A stretch of DNA of 64,000 bases from Desulfobulbus sp. (lineage in GTDB: Bacteria; Desulfobacterota; Desulfobulbia; Desulfobulbales; Desulfobulbaceae). Both the position numbers and the translations under genes were made by a program. Below, piece after piece: positions 17,211 to 27,170 of the stretch. Position 1 is the stretch's first letter. Each line of letters opens with the position of its first letter. The DNA lies in assembly GCA_009780825.1 (NCBI GenBank), contig WQZH01000003.1:62001-126000 (forward strand). Reading direction: 5' to 3'. The notes beneath the pieces are model-generated. The model had not been told where the DNA came from. It was given only the letters and a program-made list of their open reading frames with translations, and did not search any database.

Positions 17211-18011
17211 ATGGATTTTCTCCAACTTGCCGGGAAAACGGTCGTGGTGTTCGGGCTGGCCAACAAAAAATCGGTGGCCTGCGCCATTGGCCGGGTACTG
17301 GCGATGGCCGGGGCAAAGGTGATCCATGTGGTCCGCAGCGAACAGGTGGCGGCCACAGCAAAAAAACTCTTTCCCGACAGCCCGGTTTTTTGCTGCGATG
17401 TCGAAGACGAGCGCAACATCGTCCGGGTGCGGGACGGGATTGGCGGTCACATCGAGGCCCCGCTTGATGGCATTGTCCATTCCATAGCCTTTGCCAATTA
17501 CTCGGAAGGAATGCGGCCCTTTCACGCCACCTTGAAGCGGGATTTCCTTCAGGCCATGGATGTTTCCTGTTTTTCCTTCATCGGGATCGCCAACCATTTC
17601 AAGGAACTGCTGGCCCGGCAAGCCTCGCTGGTGACCATCTCGATTTCCACGACCCGCATGGCCGCCGAAAACTACGGCTACATGGCCCCGGTCAAGGCGG
17701 CGCTGGAATCGTCGCTCTGCTTCCTGGCTAAAAGTTTCGCCGCCTTTTCCGAAATCCGTTTCAACGCCGTCTGTCCTGGCCTGCTCAAGACTTCTGCATC
17801 AGCGGGCATCCCCAACTACATCGACAGCTACCTGTTTGCCGAGCAGGCCACCCTGCGGAAAAGGGCGGTGCAGACCGAGGAGGTGGCCAATGCGGCCGCC
17901 TTTCTGCTTTCGCCGCGTTCCTCGGGGATAACCGGTCAATGCGTGGTGGTGGATGCCGGCATGGGCATGAATTATTTCGACGCCGCGATCGTGGCCAAGA
18001 CCGTGGGATGA
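17211..18011 (+). CDS. Enoyl-ACP reductase, FabI-like
   Basis: A 266-residue divergent SDR of the FabI type. It begins with [22 protein letters not shown], where Gly-Leu-Ala-Asn matches the FabI cofactor motif, and has Tyr-x6-Lys (YGYMAPVK) near residue 158 instead of the ordinary YxxxK. It should reduce trans-2-enoyl chains with NADH. The start is directly at the end of the dehydratase gene. Its presence means the cluster can saturate at least some cycles, so unsaturation would have to come from skipped reduction or from the two FAD enzymes. Confidence 0.87.
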   Translation: MDFLQLAGKTVVVFGLANKKSVACAIGRVLAMAGAKVIHVVRSEQVAATAKKLFPDSPVFCCDVEDERNIVRVRDGIGGHIEAPLDGIVHSIAFANYSEGMRPFHATLKRDFLQAMDVSCFSFIGIANHFKELLARQASLVTISISTTRMAAENYGYMAPVKAALESSLCFLAKSFAAFSEIRFNAVCPGLLKTSASAGIPNYIDSYLFAEQATLRKRAVQTEEVANAAAFLLSPRSSGITGQCVVVDAGMGMNYFDAAIVAKTVG

Positions 18012-18161
18012 GGTGGGAGGGATGCTCCTTTGGCCGATAACGCTTCCCGCTCCATGGCGAAGAGCTATGCGTACCCCCTGTCGTGCGGTTTCCCTGCGCC
18101 CTGATCTGGTGGATTGGATCGGTCGGTGCTGGTCCTTGGCGTTGTTGCCCGGGGCAGGGTC

Positions 18162-19202
18162 ATGAATGTGCGCTACACCCGGGTGTGCCTGCACGAGTTC
18201 GGCTACCAACTGCCGCCGATAGAATTGTCTTCGGCGACCATTGAGGAACGGCTCGCCCCTGTCTACCAGCGGTTGAAGCTGCCGGCTGGCCGGCTGGAAC
18301 TGATGACCGGCATCCGCTCCCGGCGGTTGTGGGCGCCGGGAACCCGGCCGAGCGATGGCGCGGCGGCGGCGGGTGCGGCAGCCATCGCCAAATCCGGCAT
18401 CGATGCCGCTGCCTTGGAGTGTTTGCTGTTTACCTCGGTGAGCCGCGACATGATGGAGCCGGCCACCGCCGCCTTTGTGCACCGCACCCTCGGGCTGCCG
18501 CCATCCTGCCTGCTGTTTGACATCTCCAATGCCTGTCTCGGTTTCCTCGACGGTATGATCATGCTGGCCAACATGCTGGAAATGGGACAGATCCAGGCTG
18601 GATTGCTGGTGGCGGGCGAAACCGCGGAAGGTTTGATCGCCTCCACCCTCAATCACCTGCTCACCGACGCCACCCTCACCCGCAAGACCATCAAGCCGCT
18701 CTTTGCCTCGCTGACCATCGGTTCCGGAGCCGTGGCCCTGGTGATGACCCGAAGCGACTATCGCGACACCGGCCACTACCTGCGTGGCGGCGCTTGCCGG
18801 GCCAATACCGCCCATAACGATCTCTGCCAGGGCGGCCAGAATGCGGAGCAGGGAACCCTGATGTCCACCGACTCCGAGCAACTCCTGGAAAAGGGGATTG
18901 CCACCGCTGCCGACTGCTGGGGTTTCTTCCAGGATTGCCTGGGCTGGGACAAGCGTTCCATTGACCGGTTTTTTTGTCATCAGGTGGGCAAGGCCCATGC
19001 CCAGATGCTGTTTGAGACCCTGCAACTCGATCCGGCGAAAAATTTCGCAACCCTGCCGGCCCTGGGCAATGTCGGTTCAGTCTCGGCGCCGATCACCATG
19101 GCCCTGGGCATCGAGCAGGGGGCTTTGGTGCCGGGACAGCGGGCTGCTGTCCTGGGAATCGGTTCGGGCATCAATGCCCTCATGCTGGGAATCGACTGGT
19201 GA
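18162..19202 (+). CDS. oleA: OleA-like acyl condensing enzyme
   Basis: A 346-residue thiolase-superfamily enzyme related to FabH. OleA joins two activated fatty acyl chains head to head into a 2-alkyl-3-ketoacyl product. The Cys nucleophile is in DISNACLGF (near 128), His in FFCHQVGK (near 270) and Asn in LGNVGSVSAP (near 300). A Glu in DMMEPATA likely matches the base specific to OleA and absent from FabH. The following three genes are exact functional partners (oleB, oleC, oleD), which makes the assignment strong. ATG 18162 follows GGGGCAGGG. About 150 bases separate it from the FabI-like gene, so it may have its own promoter. Confidence 0.9.
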   Translation: MNVRYTRVCLHEFGYQLPPIELSSATIEERLAPVYQRLKLPAGRLELMTGIRSRRLWAPGTRPSDGAAAAGAAAIAKSGIDAAALECLLFTSVSRDMMEPATAAFVHRTLGLPPSCLLFDISNACLGFLDGMIMLANMLEMGQIQAGLLVAGETAEGLIASTLNHLLTDATLTRKTIKPLFASLTIGSGAVALVMTRSDYRDTGHYLRGGACRANTAHNDLCQGGQNAEQGTLMSTDSEQLLEKGIATAADCWGFFQDCLGWDKRSIDRFFCHQVGKAHAQMLFETLQLDPAKNFATLPALGNVGSVSAPITMALGIEQGALVPGQRAAVLGIGSGINALMLGIDW

Positions 19203-20077
19203 TGGGGCGCGCAGCCAGGCTGGCCGAATATCCCTTTACGCCGCGTTTTTTTGCGATCGACGGCCACCGCATGGCCTATCTCGACGAGGGCGATGGGCTG
19301 CCGGTGGTTATGGTGCACGGCAATCCCTCCTGGTCCTATCTGTATCGCAACCTGATCCTTGGCCTGCGTACGCACCACCGCTGCATCGTCCCCGATCACC
19401 TCGGATGCGGATTTTCCGACAAACCGCAAGTCTATTCCTACTGCCTGGCCAGCCACATCGACAACCTGGAGCGGCTGCTCGACCACCTCGACATAGCGCG
19501 GTGCGTGCTGGCGGTGCATGACTGGGGCGGGGCCATCGGCATGGGTTGGGCCGGCCGCTATCCAGAGCGGATAGCCGGAGTGGTGGTGTTCAACACCGCA
19601 GCGTTCCGGTCGCATCGCCTGCCGCTGCGTATCGCCGTCTGCCGCTGGCCGCTGTTGGGGCCGCTGCTGGTGCGCGGTCTGAACGGTTTTGCCCGTGCGG
19701 CCACGGTCATGGCGGTCAACCGGCCCATGCGGCCGGAGATCGCGCGCTCCTTCCTAGCCCCCTACGACAGTTGGCGCCATCGCATCGGACTGCTGCGTTT
19801 TGTACAGGATATTCCCATGCATCCGGGCCATCCTTCCTGGCCGGCGCTGGCGGCGGTGGAACAGGGGCTCGACCGGCTGCGCGACTGTCCGCTGCTGCTC
19901 TGCTGGGGGGGGCGTGATTTTTGTTTCAATGATCACTTTTACGACGAATGGCGTCGCCGGTTCCCGCAGGCGCAGGCCCACTATTTTCCGGATGCCGGCC
20001 ACTATGTGCTTGAGGATGCGCTGGCCGAGATCCAGCCGCTGGTCGCCTCGTTCCTTCGCCGTCTTGAGGATGAGTGA
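19202..20077 (+). CDS. oleB: OleB-like alpha/beta hydrolase (beta-lactone decarboxylase)
   Basis: A 291-residue alpha/beta hydrolase resembling haloalkane dehalogenases. The oxyanion region is VMVHGNPSWSYLYRNL, the nucleophile is Asp in AVHDWGGAIG (near 104), and the His is in DAGHYVLED near the C terminus. In the olefin pathway OleB decarboxylates the beta-lactone made by OleC to give a cis-olefin. Its ATG overlaps the oleA stop (ATGA arrangement), and its own stop overlaps oleC in the same way. Taken alone it could be called a dehalogenase, but the operon context argues for OleB. Confidence 0.9.
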   Translation: MGRAARLAEYPFTPRFFAIDGHRMAYLDEGDGLPVVMVHGNPSWSYLYRNLILGLRTHHRCIVPDHLGCGFSDKPQVYSYCLASHIDNLERLLDHLDIARCVLAVHDWGGAIGMGWAGRYPERIAGVVVFNTAAFRSHRLPLRIAVCRWPLLGPLLVRGLNGFARAATVMAVNRPMRPEIARSFLAPYDSWRHRIGLLRFVQDIPMHPGHPSWPALAAVEQGLDRLRDCPLLLCWGGRDFCFNDHFYDEWRRRFPQAQAHYFPDAGHYVLEDALAEIQPLVASFLRRLEDE

Positions 20078-21708
20078 TGACCGACTGCAATATCGCCACC
20101 GTGCTCCAGCGCACCGCCGCCATCCAACCCGAGCAGATCGGGCTGGTGGCCCTGGAAGAGGGGCAGTGGCGGGAATGGACCTTTGCCCAACTCCGGGACA
20201 ACTGCGATGGTTTTGCCGCCGCTCTGCACGCCGAGGGCGTCCGCCAGGGCGACCGGGTGATGCTGATGGTGCGGCCGTCGATGGCCTTCATCTGCCTGAC
20301 CTTTGCCCTGTTTCAGCTAGGGGCGGTGATCATCCTCATCGATCCGGGCATGGGCTATGCAAACCTGCTGCGCTGCATCGGTTCGGTCCGGCCGGACATC
20401 CTGGTCGGCATCCCCCAGGCCATTTGCTTCAGCCGGATTTTTCGCGGTCCCTTTGCCGCGGTGCGCAAGCGGATTATGGTTGGCCGTGCTTGGTGGCTGC
20501 CCGGCAAACGGATTGAACCGCTGCCGGCCGGAACTGTCGCCTTGCCCAGGTATCAGGCCGCTGCATCCGATCCGGCGGCCATCATCTTCACCACCGGTTC
20601 CACCGGTCCGCCCAAGGGCGTGGCCTATGCCCACGGCATCTTTCATGCCCAACTGCGCATGATCCGCGACCATTACGACATCGGGCCGGGTGATGTTGAC
20701 CAGCCCGGTTTTCCGCTGTTTGGCCTGTTTGCCGCCGCCCTCGGCGCCAAGGCGGTCATTCCGGACATGGATCCGACTAGGCCGGCCCAGGTCGACCCTG
20801 AAAAATTTGTCCCCACTCTGCTGGCGCACCGGGTGAGCTACTCCTTTGGTTCACCGGCGATCTGGAAGGTGGTCAGCCGCTATTGCCTGGCAAAAAAGAT
20901 CGTGTTGCCGGTCCGCACGATTTTGATGGCTGGCGCTCCGGTTTCGGGCGAACTGGTGGCCCAGGTCCAGCGGATTCTGCCCGATGCGGCCCGGATTTTC
21001 ACCCCGTACGGCGCGACGGAGAGTTTGCCGATGACCTCCATCGAAGGGCGGGAAATCGTCGGAGAAACCTGGCCGCTGACCCGCACCGGCCACGGGGTTT
21101 GTGTTGGCCGTGCCCTGCCTGGCATGGAGATTCGGATCATCGAACCGGTGGAGGGCAGGATCGGCTCCTGGCAGGAGGCGCAAGAGGCCGAACCGGGAAC
21201 CATCGGCGAGATTGTGGTGCGCGGGCCGGTGGTCACCCGCCTGTATGCCGACAATGAGCAGGAAACCCGGTTGGCCAAGATCCAGGATGGCGAAGGATTC
21301 TGGCATCGGATGGGCGACATGGGCTATCTCGACCTGCATGGCCGATTGTGGTTCTGCGGCCGCAAGGCCCATCGGGTAGCCACGGCCCAGGCCATGCTCT
21401 ACACTATCCAATGCGAGGCGATCTTCAACGAGCACCCGCGGGTCCGGCGTTCCGCCCTGGTCGGTCTGGGGGATGTTCCCGACCGGAAGACGCCGGTGAT
21501 CGTGGTGGAGCCGGATGGTCCGGCTGGCGATCAGGATCGGCTGTTTGCGGAACTGCGGGACTTGGCCAAGGCGAATTCTTTGACCGAGCAGATCGAACAC
21601 TTTTTGCTGCATCGTTCTTTTCCGGTGGATATTCGCCACAACGCCAAAATATTCCGGGAGCGACTGGCGATTTGGGCTGCTAAACGGGTGCAATTGCCGC
21701 GCGGGTGA
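20077..21708 (+). CDS. oleC: OleC-like AMP-dependent beta-lactone synthetase
   Basis: A 543-residue member of the acyl-AMP ligase family. The adenylation motif IIFTTGSTGPPKGVAYAH lies near residue 168, followed by TPYGATES (near 310) and GDMGYLDLHGRLWFCGRK (near 415). OleC activates the 2-alkyl-3-hydroxy acid with ATP and closes it to a beta-lactone. It overlaps oleB by one base. The C-terminal domain is short and ends with an alkaline tail (AAKRVQLPRG), as in other OleC proteins that do not use CoA. Confidence 0.9.
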   Translation: MTDCNIATVLQRTAAIQPEQIGLVALEEGQWREWTFAQLRDNCDGFAAALHAEGVRQGDRVMLMVRPSMAFICLTFALFQLGAVIILIDPGMGYANLLRCIGSVRPDILVGIPQAICFSRIFRGPFAAVRKRIMVGRAWWLPGKRIEPLPAGTVALPRYQAAASDPAAIIFTTGSTGPPKGVAYAHGIFHAQLRMIRDHYDIGPGDVDQPGFPLFGLFAAALGAKAVIPDMDPTRPAQVDPEKFVPTLLAHRVSYSFGSPAIWKVVSRYCLAKKIVLPVRTILMAGAPVSGELVAQVQRILPDAARIFTPYGATESLPMTSIEGREIVGETWPLTRTGHGVCVGRALPGMEIRIIEPVEGRIGSWQEAQEAEPGTIGEIVVRGPVVTRLYADNEQETRLAKIQDGEGFWHRMGDMGYLDLHGRLWFCGRKAHRVATAQAMLYTIQCEAIFNEHPRVRRSALVGLGDVPDRKTPVIVVEPDGPAGDQDRLFAELRDLAKANSLTEQIEHFLLHRSFPVDIRHNAKIFRERLAIWAAKRVQLPRG

Positions 21709-21750
21709 TAGGAGCTGGCTGTCCGGTCTGGATGACGAGAGCGAGAGGAT

Positions 21751-22788
21751 ATGATGGATGCCGGTAACGAGGTGCGAACAGGAGCGATGCACAAGGTCGC
21801 GGTGACCGGTGGCGGTGGCTTCATCGGCAAGGCTTTGGTACGGGCGCTGGTCAATCGCGGGGTCGAGGTGACGGTGATCGGCCGCAATCCCTATCCGGAC
21901 CTGACTTCCTTGGGTGTGCGCTGCGTCCGGGGCGATATCCGTGAGCCGGGCATCTTGGCTGAGGCCTTGCGCGGTTGCGACACGGTGTTTCACGTGGCCG
22001 CGAAGGCTGGCATCTGGGGGCCGCGGCACGAGTATTTCGCCATCAACTGCACCGGCACGGCAAACGTCGTCGCTGCCTGCCGTGCGCAACAGGTGGGCCG
22101 CCTGATCTACACCTCGACCCCATCGGTGGTATTCGATCAAAACGATCTTGCCGGGGTGGACGAGTCGACGCCCTATGCCAGCCGGCCGCTGTGCGCCTAT
22201 GCCGCTTCCAAGATCCTGGCCGAGCGGGAAGTGCTGGCGGCCAACTGCGAGGATCTGCGCGCCATAGCCCTGCGGCCGCACCTTGTCTGGGGACCCGGAG
22301 ACCGCCATCTCATTCCTCGCCTGCTGGAACGGGGCCGGGTCGGATCGCTCAGGATCGTCGGTGCCGGCGACAACCAGGTGGATATCGCCTACATCGACAA
22401 CGTGGTCCATGCCCACCTGCTGGCGGCGGATAACCTATGCACTATAGGGAGCGGTGCTGGTCAGGCCTTCTTCATCGGCCAGGAAAGGCCGGTGGCGCTG
22501 TGGCCATGGATCAACGGCCTCTTTGTCCGGCTCGGCATCCCACCGGTAACCCGAAGGGTGCCACTGACCGTTGCTTACGGCGCCGGGATGATCCTGGAGG
22601 GGCTGCACGGGATGATTGGCACGGCCAATGAACCGCGCATGACCCGGTTTCTTGCCTGCCAACTGGCCCAATCGCATTGGTTCAGCCACCGGAAGGCGGA
22701 ACGGGTGCTCGGTTATCGGCCCCTGGTCGGCACGGAGGATGGAGTTGAGCGACTGGTGGACTGGCTGCGGGAAAATGGAGAGATGTGA
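21751..22788 (+). CDS. oleD: OleD-like NADPH 2-alkyl-3-ketoacid reductase
   Basis: A 345-residue extended SDR related to 3-beta-hydroxysteroid dehydrogenases. The Rossmann motif VAVTGGGGFIGKALV is near residue 14; the active site uses Ser in IYTSTPSVVF and YAASK near residue 150. OleD reduces the keto product of OleA to the hydroxy acid that OleC cyclises. The start at ATG 21751 follows GCGAGAGG; an alternative is ATG 21787. It closes the oleABCD set in the common order. A lipoprotein gene follows about 210 bases downstream. Confidence 0.9.
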   Translation: MMDAGNEVRTGAMHKVAVTGGGGFIGKALVRALVNRGVEVTVIGRNPYPDLTSLGVRCVRGDIREPGILAEALRGCDTVFHVAAKAGIWGPRHEYFAINCTGTANVVAACRAQQVGRLIYTSTPSVVFDQNDLAGVDESTPYASRPLCAYAASKILAEREVLAANCEDLRAIALRPHLVWGPGDRHLIPRLLERGRVGSLRIVGAGDNQVDIAYIDNVVHAHLLAADNLCTIGSGAGQAFFIGQERPVALWPWINGLFVRLGIPPVTRRVPLTVAYGAGMILEGLHGMIGTANEPRMTRFLACQLAQSHWFSHRKAERVLGYRPLVGTEDGVERLVDWLRENGEM

Positions 22789-22995
22789 ACGCAAGTCCTC
22801 CTGAAGACCTGGCGGCAAAGAGTCCTTGTCAGGGAGCGGAGGTGCTGTTATGAAAGGGATTGTTCGATGAAAATCAGGACTGGAACGGAATTGTTATTCG
22901 TTGCTCCGATAGCGGGATCATCACGGAACCTGTGCAGCAGGCACGCGTGTTCTCGACAAAGCGCGAAACCACCCAATAGGTAAGAGGAGAGAGGC

Positions 22996-23583
22996 GTGAT
23001 AAAGAAGATTCTATCGTTGGTCATGACCACGATGCTGCTCTCCGGCTGCGCCACCATAATGACCGGCGGCATGCCAAGCTCGTCGTATATGGATGCCCCG
23101 CTGATTCTTGCCTATGCCAATGCCGAAATGATACGGGAACAGTCTGAGGTGGCCACCCTGGTCATCCAGAGGGACAAATACGGCCTGGCTGTTGACGGCG
23201 TTCCCGTCAAGGAGCTGGGAGGGGCGTTCAACCCCGACTTGCGCATTTCCAAAAGCAGCAACCCCAACGCGTACATTGTTGATGTGCTGCCCGGCCCCCA
23301 CAAGCTGACGGTCACGTATGACGCCATGACCGACGCGACTGGCAAAGCGCCCACCGCCAGGGCGGAACAAAATATCGGCGGCGGCTCAACCGCCAGCGGC
23401 TCGTGCGGCGGCAAGCTGTTTTCATGGAATAGAACGTCTGAGACTTCTCATGTACTCAAGGCAGGGGAAGTGCACGTCATCGGGTTGAAAATGATGAGCG
23501 TTTCAGGAGAAATAGACCTCTATCCCCTGGAAGAAGCTGACCTCGGCATAGTCATTGCAACTCGAAACAGAGCGAATTTCTAG
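22996..23583 (+). CDS. Putative lipoprotein of unknown function
   Basis: A 195-residue exported protein with a lipoprotein signal peptide: MIKKILSLVMTTMLLSGC, where the Cys after LSG would be lipidated. The mature part includes PGPHKLTVTYDA, similar to PEGA-like or other small beta-rich surface domains, and a central Gly/Ser/Cys-rich stretch (IGGGSTASGSCGG). I do not recognise the family. The start is GTG, preceded by AAGAGGAGAG. It sits alone between the olefin genes and the ATP synthase operon, with no obvious functional link to either. Confidence 0.65.
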   Translation: MIKKILSLVMTTMLLSGCATIMTGGMPSSSYMDAPLILAYANAEMIREQSEVATLVIQRDKYGLAVDGVPVKELGGAFNPDLRISKSSNPNAYIVDVLPGPHKLTVTYDAMTDATGKAPTARAEQNIGGGSTASGSCGGKLFSWNRTSETSHVLKAGEVHVIGLKMMSVSGEIDLYPLEEADLGIVIATRNRANF

Positions 23584-23926
23584 GGAACTGGTTGAGTCGG
23601 CGACTTGAAGATGCAGCGGGACAAGGTGTTCGCGGCTGCCCAGGGGCATTGATCGGCGCTTTCTTAGACCAGTGTTTCCCCAGGAAAGCTGTACGGAACC
23701 CCGGCCAGTACCGTGTCTGCCTGCCGGCAGACAGCCCGTAAAAAGGGGTGTAGACAGAAGCAACAAGCATAACTGAAAAATCCTATAAATTTTATTTAAA
23801 AAGATTTGACAGCCGAACCATTTTTCAGTAGTTATCCGGTGCGAGTAACCGGGCGAGGGATGAACCGCTATTCACTTGTCGTGGCGGGCAAAACTATCAT
23901 GTCTTCAGCAATAAGGGGTAGTTCGT
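23584..23926 (+). promoter_or_regulatory. atp operon upstream region
   Basis: About 340 bases without a gene. A perfect 8-bp inverted repeat, TGTCTGCC-TGCC-GGCAGACA (23714-23733), could end the lipoprotein transcript or bind a regulator. Downstream, TTGACA (23806-23811) is a consensus -35; the best -10 at 18-base spacing is AGTTAT, which is weak. The AT-rich tract just before TTGACA resembles an UP element. A GGGG and AATAAGGGG precede the atpF' start. Confidence 0.45.
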
Positions 23927-24358
23927 ATGATTTCGGTTGATGTTACGCTATTAATACACATCATCAACATGATCGTGCTGATGTTCGTTCTCAACGCGAT
24001 CCTGTACAAGCCAGTGCTGGGAATTCTTGAGAAACGGGCACAGAAAATCCAGGGGCTTAACGGTGATGTGGCGCAGTTTGAACAGAATGCCCGTCAGCGG
24101 CAGGCCGAATTAGACAAGAAAATGCGGGAAGCGAGCAATAAGGCGAAAAACGCGCTCGATGGTGCCCGGTCGCAAGCCCAGGCGGCAGGAGCCGAGAAAC
24201 TGACCGCCATCCGCAAGGAATCAGAGGGCATCAAGGAAAAACAGTTGACTGAACTCCGGACGCAGGTCGAGGCGGCCAGGAAGGAGCTGCAGGGGAATGC
24301 CGCGGGTTTTGCCCAGGCAATGGCTGGAAAGATACTTGGAAGGAGTTTGGACGCATGA
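23927..24358 (+). CDS. atpF': ATP synthase F0 subunit b'
   Basis: A 143-residue peripheral-stalk subunit. One N-terminal transmembrane helix (LLIHIINMIVLMFVLNAILY) is followed by a long charged helix rich in Lys, Glu and Gln, as expected for the stalk that links F1 to the membrane. It has no cleavable signal. Deltaproteobacteria commonly encode paired b' and b subunits ahead of delta-alpha-gamma-beta-epsilon, as here. Its stop overlaps the start of the second b gene by four bases. Confidence 0.9.
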   Translation: MISVDVTLLIHIINMIVLMFVLNAILYKPVLGILEKRAQKIQGLNGDVAQFEQNARQRQAELDKKMREASNKAKNALDGARSQAQAAGAEKLTAIRKESEGIKEKQLTELRTQVEAARKELQGNAAGFAQAMAGKILGRSLDA

Positions 24359-25080
24359 GAGCTTGGAACACAACATTGCTGCCGATGCTGTTGGCGTTGT
24401 TGATCGGTGCGTTGCCGGCCGCGGTTGCCTTGGCGTCTGGTGCCCCGGAAGCAGGTGCGCATCAGGAAGTGGGGGTTGCAGCGCAAACGGCGGAATCGCC
24501 TGCGGTCGGAGTGACAGGTCATGAGACCGCGGACGTTGGTCATGGGGCCGAGGCCGGTGCCCATGGCGATGCCCACCATGACGGTAATCCGCTGTCCGCG
24601 GACAGATTGAAGGATTTGTTCTGGCGAACGGTCAACTTTTTGGCGCTCGTCATTATCCTGGTGAAGTTCGGCGCCAAGCCGATCATGTCTGGATTGACTG
24701 GGCGGCAGCAGCGGATACGGGAGGAACTGGACGATCTGACTGCCCGCCGTGACCGGGCCGAGAAATCGTATCAAGAATTCGAGGCGAAGCTCGCTGGCAT
24801 GGAAAAGGAGATGGAGCTGATCGTCAAGCGTGCCATTGCTCAGGCCCAGGTGGAAAAAGAACGCATCCTGGCTGACGCGGAAAAGGCAGCGGGCGATATC
24901 AGGCGCCAGGCGGAGGCGGCGGTCCAGACCGAATTGGAAGACGCAAAACGGCTGCTCAAGGAAGAGATTGCGGAACAAGCCGCAGCCATGGCGGAGGAAT
25001 TGATCGTGAAAAACCTGACCCCGGCGGATCAGGTGGCGATCACTGAACAGTATCTTGAACGAGTGGGTGCGGTACAGTGA
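24355..25080 (+). CDS. atpF: ATP synthase F0 subunit b with signal-like N terminus
   Basis: A 241-residue b subunit, much longer than the usual 150-170. It begins with a signal-peptide-like segment (TLLPMLLALLIGALPAAVALA), then about 60 residues rich in Ala, Gly, Glu and His (GHGAEAGAHGDAHHD), then the real stalk membrane helix (TVNFLALVIILVKFGAKPI) near residue 95 and a long coiled coil. The extension would place a His-rich stretch in the periplasm. Gene overlaps by four bases on both sides confirm it belongs to the operon. Confidence 0.9.
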   Translation: MRAWNTTLLPMLLALLIGALPAAVALASGAPEAGAHQEVGVAAQTAESPAVGVTGHETADVGHGAEAGAHGDAHHDGNPLSADRLKDLFWRTVNFLALVIILVKFGAKPIMSGLTGRQQRIREELDDLTARRDRAEKSYQEFEAKLAGMEKEMELIVKRAIAQAQVEKERILADAEKAAGDIRRQAEAAVQTELEDAKRLLKEEIAEQAAAMAEELIVKNLTPADQVAITEQYLERVGAVQ

Positions 25081-25625
25081 GACAGACAATACTAGCAAGG
25101 CGCTATGCAAAGGCGCTCTTTTCTCTGGGGAAAGAGCAGGGGAAAACGGAAGACTACAGCGGTAAACTCAAGGAGATCGCCGCGTTGTACGCCGACGAGG
25201 CAGCCGGTGTCAGTGATGCCGTGACCAATCCGCTGTATCCGTTGGATGTCCGGGAAAAGGTCATGGTCAAAATCGCCGAATCGGTGCAGGCGGACGCCAT
25301 GCTGACCAATTTCCTCAAGCTGCTCATTGCCAAGAAACGGGCGGATATTCTGCCCGACATTGCCGAAGCAATGCAGTCCATGGTCAACAGGGACCAGAAT
25401 ATCAGTCATGGCACCATCGTTTCAGCCTTTGAGTTCGACGACGCCTTGATGGCGAAGATCCAGACCACTCTGGAGAAGTTGACAGGGAATAAGGTGATAC
25501 TTGAAACCCAGGTTGATCCGTCCATTATCGGCGGTATTATTGCCAAGGTTGGTGATTTGGTGCTGGACGGAAGTATAAAGACGCAACTGAATGGATTAAA
25601 GGAATCTATCAAGGGGAGAGAATAA
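25077..25625 (+). CDS. atpH: ATP synthase F1 subunit delta
   Basis: A 182-residue delta (OSCP-type) subunit that fixes F1 to the b stalks. It begins RQTILARRYAKALFSLG and ends in the conserved VGDLVLDGSIKTQLNGLKESI block. The start is GTG, overlapping the atpF stop; there is no nearby alternative. The alpha gene follows three bases after its stop. Confidence 0.93.
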   Translation: MRQTILARRYAKALFSLGKEQGKTEDYSGKLKEIAALYADEAAGVSDAVTNPLYPLDVREKVMVKIAESVQADAMLTNFLKLLIAKKRADILPDIAEAMQSMVNRDQNISHGTIVSAFEFDDALMAKIQTTLEKLTGNKVILETQVDPSIIGGIIAKVGDLVLDGSIKTQLNGLKESIKGRE

Positions 25626-25628
25626 TCA

Positions 25629-27152
<1,524 letters not shown>

Positions 27153-27170
27153 GTGCAGGAGTAGACGCTC

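Noticed and set aside
20851-22416. 521-residue ORF antisense to oleC/oleD
   Set aside because: Spans two well-supported genes on the other strand and lacks protein character.
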